Made by a program: the position numbers and the translations under genes. From Hydrogenophilales bacterium RIFOXYD1_FULL_62_11 (GTDB lineage Bacteria; Pseudomonadota; Gammaproteobacteria; Burkholderiales; Thiobacillaceae): a stretch of 10,463 nt of DNA. Under the pieces are notes generated by a model. It was given only the letters and a program-made list of their open reading frames with translations. It was not told the origin of the DNA and did not search any database. The stretch lies in the NCBI GenBank assembly GCA_001802655.1, contig MGZO01000075.1, forward strand, positions 6,087 to 16,549, in the 5' to 3' direction. Positions 1 to 7,676 of the stretch are shown piece by piece; the stretch's first letter is position 1; every line of letters starts with the position of its first letter.

Positions 1-3000
1 TGCGGGCAAACAGCGCCCCGCTGTGTGAATCGGTTTCGGTGACGATGTGCATCATGTTGGCATGCCGCCACTCGCCCATCACCAGTTCCCAATAGCCGGT
101 CAGCGACAGGCTGCGCGCGCGCTTCGACTCGTTGCGCAGCTTGACCACCACGAACTTCACCGGCGCGTCCATGGCGACGTAGGTGAACAGTTCCGAGGCG
201 ATGCCGGCCTCGTAGTGCTCGAATACGCTGTAGCCGAAGCCGTGCCGGCACACGTAGCCGGAGCGGCCGCGTGCAGGCAATGGTGTCGGCGACCAGAACG
301 CCCCGGTTTCCTCGTCGCGAAGGTAGAACGCTTCGCCGCTGCTGTCGGAGAGCGGATCGTTTTGCCACGGGGTGAGGCGGAATTCGTGCGCATTTTCCGC
401 CCAGGTATAGGCGCTGCCGCTTTCGCTGACGACGGTGCCGATGTGCGGGCTGGCGATCACGTTGACCCACGGTGCCGGCGTGTTCTGGCCGGGTTCGAGG
501 GTGATGACGTATTCGTGCCCGTCGGGCGTGAAACCGCCGAGGCCGTTGTTGAAGATGCGCTCGCGCGCGGCCAGCGGATAAACCGGTTCGTCGATGATCG
601 ACTGCGTGGGCTCCAGACGGTCCGACGCACGCTCCGTCGACACACGGCGCTCCACCTGCTCGATCAGGGTCTCGGTGGTATCGCTGAAGATGATGCGGGA
701 GACCGTCTGCAGCAACACCCGCTCGTCCTCGGAAATCTCTTCGGCACGGCGTACGAAGACCCCGCCCGGCTTGTCGATCATCTGCGCTTCGGGCCCCGTG
801 TTGATCAGCCCCATGATCAGGTCCTGCAGCACCGCCCGGTAGCCCGAGAAATCCTCGTTGATGATCACCAGGTCGGCAGCCAGGCCCTTCATGCGCCAAT
901 AGGCATGCGCCTGCAGCACCTGCTTGACCAGGTCGATGCGGTTGAGGTCGCCGATGCGCAGCTTGACGATCGGCAGATCGCCCGAGATGCCGAAGCGCCA
1001 CAGCCCGGACTGCCCCAGCTGGTTGCGGGCAATGATGCCGGGCGCGGCGCGGCGCATGGCGTTGCCGTAAATGACGGAGCTGGCCAAGCGGCCAAAGACC
1101 TGGGCATCGGCTTCGGTCGCGTTGAGATGGCGCAGCACCTCCTGGCTCTGGAACCAGGCCATCTCGAACGCGCGCTCGACGAAGTGGCGGTCGCAGTATT
1201 TCTCGAGCAGGGCCAGTGCGGCCTCGCGCGTGTCCGCGACCCCGGAAATGATCTGCACGCTCGCCGATTCATCGGGCGACAAGCTGAGGGTGCGGCGGAT
1301 CGCCACGATGGGATCGAGCACCGATCCTTGCGTGTTCGACAGGGTCGACGGGCGGTCGCTGCGGTCCAGCACCAGCGGGTTGGCTGCGGTGCGGCCGCGT
1401 CCGATGAAGCGGGCACGGTCGGTCTCGTAGGACGGCGCGTCGGCGACAACGCCGGGAGCGGCCAGCAGGTGAAACATCCACGGCACCTGCTCGCCCGGCG
1501 TGCGCGGACGCCGGGTACAGAGGATGGCTTGGCGTTCGGGCAGGATTTCGGTCTGCACAAACAAATTGCTGAACGCGCGGTGCGCCAGGTCGGCATTCAA
1601 CGGTGCCAGCACCACTTCCGCGTAGCTCGTTACCTCAATGTGGCGGGTGCGGGACGACTGGTTGGTGAGGGTGACGCGGCGGATCTCGACGTCATCCTCG
1701 GGGGACACGCTGATTTCGGTGTGCGCTTCGATTGCATGATCGCGCCGCCGGTATTCGGCGCGCGCCTGTACGAAGATGGCTTCGTAGTGATCGGCAGGGC
1801 GCAGCGTGGGTTGATGTGCAGCCGACCAGTACTTGCCGCTGTCGCGGTCGCGCAGGTAGATAAAGGTGCCCCAGCCATCGGCGGTGGCATCCTCGCGCCA
1901 GCGGGTGATGGCGAGGTCGCGCCAGCGGCTGGTGCTGCCGCCGGCATGGGTCGCCATGACGTGGTAGCGGCCGTTCGACAACAGGTGAACTTCGGGGAGT
2001 TGCGTGTTGGTGGTGGTGAACACGCGCATGATCGAGCCGGCGTCTGCGCTGGGTGGATGGGCGGCGGCGCTGACTTCGGCCGCGTGCGGGTGCAGGGTGG
2101 CGCCCTTTTTCGGCACGCGCTCCTGCAGCAGCAATTCGGTCGCCCGCGCGAGCGGATCGGACATGAAGCGGCGCTGCATCGGCTGGTCGAGCAGGACATG
2201 CGCAAAGGCAAGCAGGCTCATGCCCTGGTGATGCGCCATGAACGCCCGCACGATGGCGTGCGGCTTGCCGCGCGGCACCCGCGACGGTGTGTAATCGACC
2301 GCCTCGTAGAAGCCGTAGGCCCCCAGAAAGCCATGTTCGGCCAGCGTCTGCAGGTTGCGGCATGCTTCGTTCGGCATCACCGTCAAGGCCAGGGCGGTGG
2401 CGTAGGGCGCGATGACCAGATCATCGCCCAGCCCGCGCTTGAAACCCAGCCCGGGCACGCCGAACGCGCGGTACTGGTAGACCTGATGCATGTCGGTGGC
2501 GTTGTAGCAGGACTCGGAAATCCCCCACGGCACCGCGCGTTGCTTGCCGTATTCGATCTGGCGCGATACCGCGGCCTTGCAGGTCTGCTCCAGCAGCGTG
2601 TTGGCGTAGCTCGGCATGATCAGCTGCGGCATCAGGTACTCGAACATCGATCCGCTCCACGAAATCAGGCTGACCTCGCCGCCATGACTGGTCAGCAGGC
2701 GACCGAGCGCGAACCAGTGCTTCTGCGGTATTTGTCCCTGGGCGATCAGCAGAAAACTGGCCAGGCGCGCTTCCGATGCGAGGAGGTCGTAGCAGGACGG
2801 ATCGCGGCGCCGTTCGCCGACGTCGTAGCCGATGGCCAGCAGGCCGCAGCCAGCATCGTAGAGAAACTCGAAATCCATTACCGCCAGTGCGCGGCAACGG
2901 TTTATCAGGTTATCGATAAGGCCGAGTTGCGTCCGCGCGCCTGCGCCGGCTGCACCCGCGGCGGCCAGTTCCATCCGGGTCGGAATGGCGCTGCCCTGCC

Positions 3001-6000
3001 ACGGCTCGGGCACCAGCCATGCCAGCTCGTCCCGCAGCGCGCGGGATTGCTGGTCGAATGCCTGTGTCCAGTAATACAGCTCTTCATCGATACCGATATC
3101 CGTCGGCAGCCAGGCAAGCAGCTCGCCGCCGACGCGGTGAATCTCGTTCAGTGCGCTGGTGGCGGCAGTCAGCGTCTGCAGTGGTTCGTTAAGCGTGAGT
3201 GCGCGCAGGCTGTCCTGCAGCAAGCCGATCTTTTTCGCCAGTTCGGGGGCGGGGGAGGCGGGCAGCTGGTCGGCCAGCACCTGCAGGGTGTCCTGCAGCC
3301 CTTGCAGTGCGTTGGCTGACAGCACCGGCTGATGCTTTAGCTCGGCCAGGCCCGCCTGCAGGGTGAGCAGACTGCCGGCCAGGTTGCCGCTGTCCACCGA
3401 CGAGACGTATTGCGGGTGGAGTGGTTGCAGGGTGCGGGTGTCGTACCAGTTGTAAAGGTGGCCGCGATAGCGTTCCAGCTTTTCCATCGAGGTCAGGGTG
3501 TTGTTGATGCGCTGCAGGCATTCCCCGGCCGTGATGTAACCGAAATCGACCGCCGCCAGGTCGGCCAGCAGCGCCATGCCGATGTTGGTGGGCGAGGTGC
3601 GTGAGGCGATGGCCGGCGCCGGATATTCCTGGAAGTTGTCGGGTGGCAGCCAGTTGTCATCCGGACCGACGAAATCCGCGAAGTAGCGCCAGGTGCGCCG
3701 GGCCGATGTCCGCAGAAAGGCCCGTTGATCGACGCTCAGATCGGGGGCGGGCGCGGTCGTCGGCTGGCTGATCCACCAGCCGACGACAGGCGACAGCAGC
3801 CACAGCAACAGCAAGGGTGCCGCGACCCACCACATATCCGGGCTCCTCGCCTCCATGGCCAACGCCACCCCCAGCACCAGCGCGAGAGCCGGCGCAATCC
3901 ACATTTCCCGGACAAAATCGGTCAGTGAGCGGCGTGCGTTGCGGCGTGCGTAGGAAGGCAGTTGCCACAACAACAGGCCGCGTCGCGTGAGCAGCATCCG
4001 TATCCCCGAGCGCGCAATGGCCCCGAGTGCAATCAGCATGTCGTAGGGCAAAAAGGCCAGGCTCAGCACTGCGAGCATGAGCGGGTGGCCCGCGGCTTTG
4101 CTGGTCAGGCTCAGGTGCACCAGCCAGTCGCGATCCTCCGGCTTGCGCACGAGCTCGATCGCGGTGGACAGCAGGGTGGGCAGGGCCACCACGGCCACGA
4201 CCAGCAGGGCCCACACCCCGGGGTGTCCCGGGCCCAGCAGCCATCCTCCCGCCAGCAAGGCAAGCAGTGCCGGTGTGACCAGGCTGCGCCGCAGGTTGTC
4301 GAAAATCTTCCACAGCGACAGCGCCGAGAGCGGGTTGGCTTGCCGCTTTCCTTTTGCGCCATTCAGGCCAGGCGCACCGGGCACGCGCGGCAGCAGCCAG
4401 CCGGTCAGCTGCCAGTCGCCGCGTATCCAGCGGTGGCGCCGGCTGGCGTCGATGACGACACTGGCCGGATGCTCTTCGATGAGTTCGACATCGGTCACCA
4501 GGGCCGAGCGTGCATAGCCGCTTTCCAGCAGGTCATGACTGAGGATGAGATTCTCGGGAAAGCGTCCGTCGACCGCCTGCCTAAATGCGTCGACGTCGTA
4601 GATGCCCTTGCCGATGAAGGAGCCTTCGCCGAACACATCCTGGTAGACATCCGACACTTCGCGCGTGTAGGGGTCAAGCCCCGAGTCGCCCGCGAACAGT
4701 TTGGTAAAGCGTGACTGGCCGGCACTGGTCAGGCTGATCGAGGCACGCGGTTGCAGGATCGCGTAGCCTTCCACAATGCGGCCCTTGGCGGCGTCAAAGA
4801 CCGGCCGGTTGAGCGGGTGGGCGAGGTTGCCGACCAGGGTGCGCGCCGCGTCGCGCGGCAGCTGCGTGTCGGTATCCAGGGTGATGACGTACTGGATCGA
4901 TCCGAGAATGGACGGGTCGCCGACGATCTCTGAAAAGGCGGTGTGCGCCTCGCCCCTGAGCCGGGCATTGAACTGCTCGAGCTTGCCGCGTTTGCGCTCG
5001 TAGCCCATCCACACCCGCTCGAACGGATTCCACACCCGTGGCCGGTGAAACAGATAGAAGACACAGGGCCGATCCTCGTCGTAGGTCGCGTTGAGCGTCT
5101 CGACGGCGGCGCGCGCGTAGGCGAGCAAGGCGGCATCGTCCGGCAGCGTTTGCTCGGGCGCGTCGCCAAAATCCGTCAGCAGCGCAAAGAACAGATTGGG
5201 GTCGCGATTGCCGAGATAGCGGATCTCCATCGCCTCGAGCAGATCATCAACGTCCTGCGGGCTCGTCAGCAGGGTGGGGACGATCACCATGGTGCGGTGA
5301 CTTTCCGGTATCCCCCTTGAAAAATCCATGCGCGGCAAGGAACGTGGCGACAGGATGAGCGTGACCAGCAGGTTCACCAGCGAGATGGCCAGCGCCGAGG
5401 CAGCGATGAGGAGGGGAAGCACAAACAACCCGGCCCACCCTTCACCCGGATCGAGGCCGAGCGCGGACAGCACGACTGCTGTCGCGAGCAATGTGAGCAG
5501 CAGGATGGCGCCGAGATACAGCGGCAGGCGGACACGCCGGCCCGCTCGCCTGACGTAAGATTTCAACGACAGCCGGCAGCCGACCGCACGCTCCAGCTGG
5601 GGCCGTCCCCGATCGATCAGGTAGTAGCCGACATGCGCGCTGCGGTCGTGGACACCCTGCTGCGCGGCAGCTGCCTGTGCCAGCACAATGGCTTCGCGTG
5701 CCACCGCCATTTCGCTGCACGTGCTGCCGCGTGCCACGTCTTCGATGGCATGCCGGTAACGGTCTCGGGTGGCGAAATCCTGGCGGGCGTACTGCTCCAT
5801 CGGGTCTTCGCGCAAGGTCTGTTCGACGACGCTGAGCGACTCGACGTACTGCTTCCAGTCCATGGCGCCGATGAAGCGCAGGCTGCCGATGCTGTTGGCG
5901 ATGGAGATCTGGTTGGCCGCGGCGGTGCGGCCGGCCGCTTCCGACAGCTCGCTTGCAGTCACTCCCTGTTCGAGCAGTCTCTGCTCGACCCAGGTCTGGA

Positions 6001-6766
6001 CGAAGGCCATGGCGGACCCCTGCGCCTGCAGCCGGTCGTAAAACTCTTCCACGAACGGCGCGGTCAGCGGCACATCGGCGTAGGCAAATTCGGCCAGCAA
6101 GTGGATCAGTTGCTTCGGTTCGCTTTCGGCCGTGGCGAGCATGCGGTCGGCCCAGGTGATGGCCGCATCGCGCTCCTCGCGCCGCTGGGCGATACGCACC
6201 CCGACGCGACGCAGGTTTTCCAGCAGCGCCAGCTGCAGCATGATCGGGAAGGCCCACAGCTCGCCCAGCCTCAATGGCTCGACGGTCTGGTAGGCGGCGA
6301 TGAACTGGGTGGCGTTGTCGCTGTCGACGCGGCCGTCCATATGCGAGATCAGTTCCAGCGCCAGGTCGTAGATGCGGGGAAAACCGGCCGATGAGCCCTC
6401 GGCCAGTCGCGGCAACTGGCGGCTGTATCCGCGCGGCAGATGCCGCCGCGCCAGTCCGATCTGCTGCTCGATCAGATAGAAGTTGTCGAGCAACCAGGCT
6501 TCGGCTGGCACGATGCGCTGCCCCGGTGTGGCGGCGGCGGTGACGACGTCGTAGGCCGCCAGCAGCACCCGTGCATTGTCTGCCAGCCGCGGCAGCAAGC
6601 GGTCCGGTCCCGCAAGCGGATCGATTTGATGCTGGGCTGCCAGTGTGACTGCATGGCGCTTCAGCTGTTCGATACTGAACAGTTCCGACCGCAGCAGCTC
6701 GGTGTCGCGGTCGTTACGCAACGCATTTCGTGTGCGTGCCGTTAATCCAAACTCTTTGATGGCGAT
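1..6766 (-). CDS. ndvB: Cyclic beta-1,2-glucan synthase (NdvB/ChvB/Cgs), 3' end beyond the window
   Basis: Inner-membrane enzyme that polymerises glucose from UDP-glucose into beta-1,2-glucan on itself, cyclises it and trims its length; the product is a periplasmic osmoregulated glucan (family knowledge). Numbering from the ATC at 6766, the visible 2,255 residues show: SELFSIEQLKRHA near the N-terminus; two membrane segments at about 413-467; a GT84 domain with TLDTDTQLP (DxD = D631/D633) and RRHRWIRGDWQ (776-786); further membrane segments at about 810-1020; a glycoamylase-like/GH189-type cyclisation domain (RTSPTNIG, HLYNWYDTRTL, WSGSMFEYLMP with E1376, PWGISESCYNATD, MAHHQGMSL; about 1030-1530); then GH94-type beta-sandwich regions (LLSNGRYHV, IFNNGLGGF). 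Family proteins are about 2,800 residues, so roughly 500-600 residues, including the GH94 catalytic barrel, lie outside. Translations sampled at both ends and at the motifs stay in one register with no frameshift. The start is uncertain: AAGGAG at 6778-6773 sits six bases before ATC; the only canonical in-frame starts are GTG at 6844 and TTG at 6721, neither with a good ribosome site. Family call very secure. Confidence 0.95.
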   Translation of the reverse strand, partial: MAIKEFGLTARTRNALRNDRDTELLRSELFSIEQLKRHAVTLAAQHQIDPLAGPDRLLPRLADNARVLLAAYDVVTAAATPGQRIVPAEAWLLDNFYLIEQQIGLARRHLPRGYSRQLPRLAEGSSAGFPRIYDLALELISHMDGRVDSDNATQFIAAYQTVEPLRLGELWAFPIMLQLALLENLRRVGVRIAQRREERDAAITWADRMLATAESEPKQLIHLLAEFAYADVPLTAPFVEEFYDRLQAQGSAMAFVQTWVEQRLLEQGVTASELSEAAGRTAAANQISIANSIGSLRFIGAMDWKQYVESLSVVEQTLREDPMEQYARQDFATRDRYRHAIEDVARGSTCSEMAVAREAIVLAQAAAAQQGVHDRSAHVGYYLIDRGRPQLERAVGCRLSLKSYVRRAGRRVRLPLYLGAILLLTLLATAVVLSALGLDPGEGWAGLFVLPLLIAASALAISLVNLLVTLILSPRSLPRMDFSRGIPESHRTMVIVPTLLTSPQDVDDLLEAMEIRYLGNRDPNLFFALLTDFGDAPEQTLPDDAALLAYARAAVETLNATYDEDRPCVFYLFHRPRVWNPFERVWMGYERKRGKLEQFNARLRGEAHTAFSEIVGDPSILGSIQYVITLDTDTQLPRDAARTLVGNLAHPLNRPVFDAAKGRIVEGYAILQPRASISLTSAGQSRFTKLFAGDSGLDPYTREVSDVYQDVFGEGSFIGKGIYDVDAFRQAVDGRFPENLILSHDLLESGYARSALVTDVELIEEHPASVVIDASRRHRWIRGDWQLTGWLLPRVPGAPGLNGAKGKRQANPLSALSLWKIFDNLRRSLVTPALLALLAGGWLLGPGHPGVWALLVVAVVALPTLLSTAIELVRKPEDRDWLVHLSLTSKAAGHPLMLAVLSLAFLPYDMLIALGAIARSGIRMLLTRRGLLLWQLPSYARRNARRSLTDFVREMWIAPALALVLGVALAMEARSPDMWWVAAPLLLLWLLSPVVGWWISQPTTAPAPDLSVDQRAFLRTSARRTWRYFADFVGPDDNWLPPDNFQEYPAPAIASRTSPTNIGMALLADLAAVDFGYITAGECLQRINNTLTSMEKLERYRGHLYNWYDTRTLQPLHPQYVSSVDSGNLAGSLLTLQAGLAELKHQPVLSANALQGLQDTLQVLADQLPASPAPELAKKIGLLQDSLRALTLNEPLQTLTAATSALNEIHRVGGELLAWLPTDIGIDEELYYWTQAFDQQSRALRDELAWLVPEPWQGSAIPTRMELAAAGAAGAGARTQLGLIDNLINRCRALAVMDFEFLYDAGCGLLAIGYDVGERRRDPSCYDLLASEARLASFLLIAQGQIPQKHWFALGRLLTSHGGEVSLISWSGSMFEYLMPQLIMPSYANTLLEQTCKAAVSRQIEYGKQRAVPWGISESCYNATDMHQVYQYRAFGVPGLGFKRGLGDDLVIAPYATALALTVMPNEACRNLQTLAEHGFLGAYGFYEAVDYTPSRVPRGKPHAIVRAFMAHHQGMSLLAFAHVLLDQPMQRRFMSDPLARATELLLQERVPKKGATLHPHAAEVSAAAHPPSADAGSIMRVFTTTNTQLPEVHLLSNGRYHVMATHAGGSTSRWRDLAITRWREDATADGWGTFIYLRDRDSGKYWSAAHQPTLRPADHYEAIFVQARAEYRRRDHAIEAHTEISVSPEDDVEIRRVTLTNQSSRTRHIEVTSYAEVVLAPLNADLAHRAFSNLFVQTEILPERQAILCTRRPRTPGEQVPWMFHLLAAPGVVADAPSYETDRARFIGRGRTAANPLVLDRSDRPSTLSNTQGSVLDPIVAIRRTLSLSPDESASVQIISGVADTREAALALLEKYCDRHFVERAFEMAWFQSQEVLRHLNATEADAQVFGRLASSVIYGNAMRRAAPGIIARNQLGQSGLWRFGISGDLPIVKLRIGDLNRIDLVKQVLQAHAYWRMKGLAADLVIINEDFSGYRAVLQDLIMGLINTGPEAQMIDKPGGVFVRRAEEISEDERVLLQTVSRIIFSDTTETLIEQVERRVSTERASDRLEPTQSIIDEPVYPLAARERIFNNGLGGFTPDGHEYVITLEPGQNTPAPWVNVIASPHIGTVVSESGSAYTWAENAHEFRLTPWQNDPLSDSSGEAFYLRDEETGAFWSPTPLPARGRSGYVCRHGFGYSVFEHYEAGIASELFTYVAMDAPVKFVVVKLRNESKRARSLSLTGYWELVMGEWRHANMMHIVTETDSHSGALFAR

Positions 6767-6772
6767 GACCTT

Positions 6773-6778
6773 CTCCTT
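6773..6778 (-). promoter_or_regulatory. Strong Shine-Dalgarno (AAGGAG) of the glucan synthase gene
   Basis: AAGGAG on the minus strand is followed after six bases by ATC in the glucan-synthase frame. No ATG, GTG or TTG stands at the expected distance. The site therefore points to a start at about 6766 and conflicts with both canonical in-frame alternatives (GTG 6844, inside a strong hairpin; TTG 6721, no ribosome site). Either ATC is used as a rare start or one base has changed here. Confidence 0.55.
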
Positions 6779-6819
6779 GCTTGAGCTCGGGATAGCAGCG
6801 CGGCACTGACTTAATGAGG

Positions 6820-6850
6820 CGTGCCCGGCGAATACGCCGGGCACGTTTTA
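6820..6850 (+). terminator. Intrinsic-terminator-like hairpin oriented to the plus strand
   Basis: A perfect 11-bp GC-rich stem (CGTGCCCGGCG at 6820-6830 and CGCCGGGCACG at 6835-6845) with an AATA loop is followed on the plus strand by TTTTACTTG. This is the layout of a Rho-independent terminator for plus-strand transcription. On the minus strand, where all the genes lie, the stem is followed by CCTCATTAAG and would not be a classical terminator. There it would be a stable structure in the 5' leader of the glucan synthase gene, about 40 bases before its ribosome site. Possible roles are stopping antisense transcripts that leave the glucan synthase gene, or a leader element of that gene. Confidence 0.6.
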
Positions 6851-6860
6851 CTTGTTGATT

Positions 6861-6914
6861 CGCTCCCGCTTTTCCAGGACTCTAGCCAGGCTTGGAGCGT
6901 CAGGGCAAAGCGGG
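6861..6914 (-). repeat. Interleaved inverted repeats in the probable leader of the glucan synthase gene
   Basis: Read on the minus strand, CCCGCTTT (6914-6907) is complementary to AAAGCGGG (6872-6865), and CGCTCC (6899-6894) is complementary to GGAGCG (6866-6861). The order is a, b, a', b', so the two stems overlap by two bases. They would either compete or, if shortened, form a pseudoknot. The element lies between a weak promoter-like motif (TATAAC at 6928-6923) and the strong hairpin at 6820-6845. A regulatory role is inference; the complementarity itself is visible. Confidence 0.35.
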
Positions 6915-6922
6915 CGAAATCC

Positions 6923-6928
6923 GTTATA
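6923..6928 (-). promoter_or_regulatory. Possible -10 box upstream of the glucan synthase gene
   Basis: TATAAC on the minus strand resembles a sigma-70 -10 element. Transcription would start at about 6916, directly before the interleaved repeats. There is no good -35 hexamer 16-18 bases upstream (ACAAGC/AACAAG) and no extended -10, so the call is weak. A second AT-rich motif, TTATAAG at about 6982-6976, is an alternative. A promoter is expected somewhere in 6850-7040 unless the gene is read through from the small-protein operon. Confidence 0.25.
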
Positions 6929-7040
6929 CAGCGCGACCCGGAGTGGCTTGTTCCGGCTTTCTGTCATGTGGGCGCCCTTATAAAGCATGACTGAAAGCTG
7001 CCCTGAGATCCCGGGAAGCCTCGCAGGTTGGCAGAACCGA

Positions 7041-7256
7041 CTATTGCTTGCGGATGAAAACCAGAACCAGGCCGGCCGCTAACGCACCCACGCCTGCCCA
7101 GATAGGGATGTTGACCGTTTCCTTGTCCTTGATCGACAGCTCGATCGGACCCAGCTTGGCTTCCTGCGTGCTCCGGGTGTAGGTGAATCCCCCATAGATC
7201 AAGCTCAATGCACCGGCCAGGATTAATACGATGCCCAACATTTTGACTGCGTTCAT
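7041..7256 (-). CDS. Small two-segment membrane protein of unknown function (71 aa)
   Basis: A 71-residue protein, MNAVKMLGIVLILAGALSLIYGGF at the start (written here only to its first hydrophobic stretch), with membrane segments at about residues 5-24 and 52-68. Between them is a polar loop (about 25-50) containing YTRSTQEAKLGPIELSIKD and the end of a KETVNIP motif. The C-terminus is short and basic (IRKQ). The ATG at 7256 is preceded by GGAG eight bases upstream. The gene lies 33 bp after the 48-residue membrane-protein gene on the same strand, so co-transcription is likely. I recall similar small hypothetical membrane proteins in proteobacteria but cannot name a family with confidence, and the function is unknown. 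The context suggests an envelope or stress role, by inference only. Confidence 0.8.
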   Translation of the reverse strand: MNAVKMLGIVLILAGALSLIYGGFTYTRSTQEAKLGPIELSIKDKETVNIPIWAGVGALAAGLVLVFIRKQ

Positions 7257-7289
7257 TTTATTTTCTCCGGTAGAGAGGTAGTTGATGTG

Positions 7290-7436
7290 TTACAGACCCC
7301 GACCCTGGATGACACGCACCAGGATGACAATGACCGCGATGACCAGCAGGATGTGAATGAAGCCGCCCATGGTGTAGGAAGTCACGAGGCCAAGCAGCCA
7401 CAGGATGATCAGGATGATTGCAATGGTTTGTAACAT
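7290..7436 (-). CDS. lmo0937-family (DUF5670-like) small membrane protein (48 aa)
   Basis: A 48-residue, almost entirely hydrophobic protein. It starts MLQTIAIILIILWLLGLVTS, continues with YTMGGFIHILLVIAVIVILV and ends RVIQGRGL. The two membrane segments (about 3-19 and 24-41) are joined by a turn with the SYTMGGFIH motif, which is typical of the small lmo0937-like membrane proteins found across bacteria; their molecular function is unknown, though they often sit near stress genes. The ATG at 7436 has a GGAG ribosome site seven bases upstream, and the TAA is at 7292-7290. It is the first gene of a probable two-gene operon. Its short length means automated callers may skip it. Confidence 0.85.
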   Translation of the reverse strand: MLQTIAIILIILWLLGLVTSYTMGGFIHILLVIAVIVILVRVIQGRGL

Positions 7437-7676
7437 GTTGTCAGCTCCAAATTAAAAGTTTGTTGTTGTGGGGCCCGTCATCAGACGATGAGCCTGCTCC
7501 CCTGTACATCTGGTGCAGTCACCCCGGGAGGGCGCAAAGCAGGATCGGATGACTGTTGCTGTCGCCCCAATCCGTACCAGATGGCTTGATTCTAGGCGCC
7601 ACCGGCTTCATCGTCTGTTTGCCAGCGCACATAGTACCGGCCGGGTGCGGCCGCCCTTGAAACAGGATCATGCTTC
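7437..7676. other. Intergenic region upstream of the small membrane protein operon
   Basis: About 240 bp with no supported gene; it should carry the promoter of the small-protein operon. A ten-base sequence, CAGACGATGA (7482-7491), recurs as its reverse complement TCATCGTCTG (7608-7617), and a further four bases match after a one-base gap. The shorter hairpin TCATC/GATGA overlaps the first copy. A TAGAAT motif on the minus strand (7594-7589) has no matching -35. No clear terminator follows the Crp-family gene. Confidence 0.5.

Larger units (their letters stand above)
6846..7040. other. Intergenic region between the small membrane protein gene and the glucan synthase gene
   Basis: No coding sequence is supported here; the glucan-synthase frame meets a TAA at 6850-6848. 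Besides the structures listed separately, it holds a short inverted repeat (CCGGA at 6938-6942 with TCCGG at 6952-6956, nine-base loop). No convincing minus-strand terminator follows the gene that ends at 7041, so read-through into the glucan synthase gene is possible. Confidence 0.6.

Noticed and set aside
47..3319. A 1,090-codon open frame on the plus strand
   Set aside because: It lies in exact antiparallel codon register with the glucan synthase gene; GC-rich third positions and rarity of TTA/CTA/TCA codons in the real gene keep the opposite strand open. Its translation shows no recognisable domain and compositional bias (rich in R, A, H, Q, G), while the minus strand matches a known family throughout.
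3962..6394. Several 120-250-codon plus-strand frames opposite the glucan synthase gene
   Set aside because: They share the same antisense register as the frame above and carry no domain; they are shadows of the same gene.
6820..6845. Hairpin as terminator of the small membrane-protein operon (minus strand)
   Set aside because: On the minus strand no T-tract follows the stem (CCTCATTAAG), and it lies about 200 bp after the stop codon.
7560..7600. Sigma-54 or sigma-70 promoter for the small-protein operon (TGGTACGGATTGGGG; TAGAAT)
   Set aside because: The sigma-54-like match lacks the required GC element at the right spacing, and TAGAAT has no acceptable -35 box.
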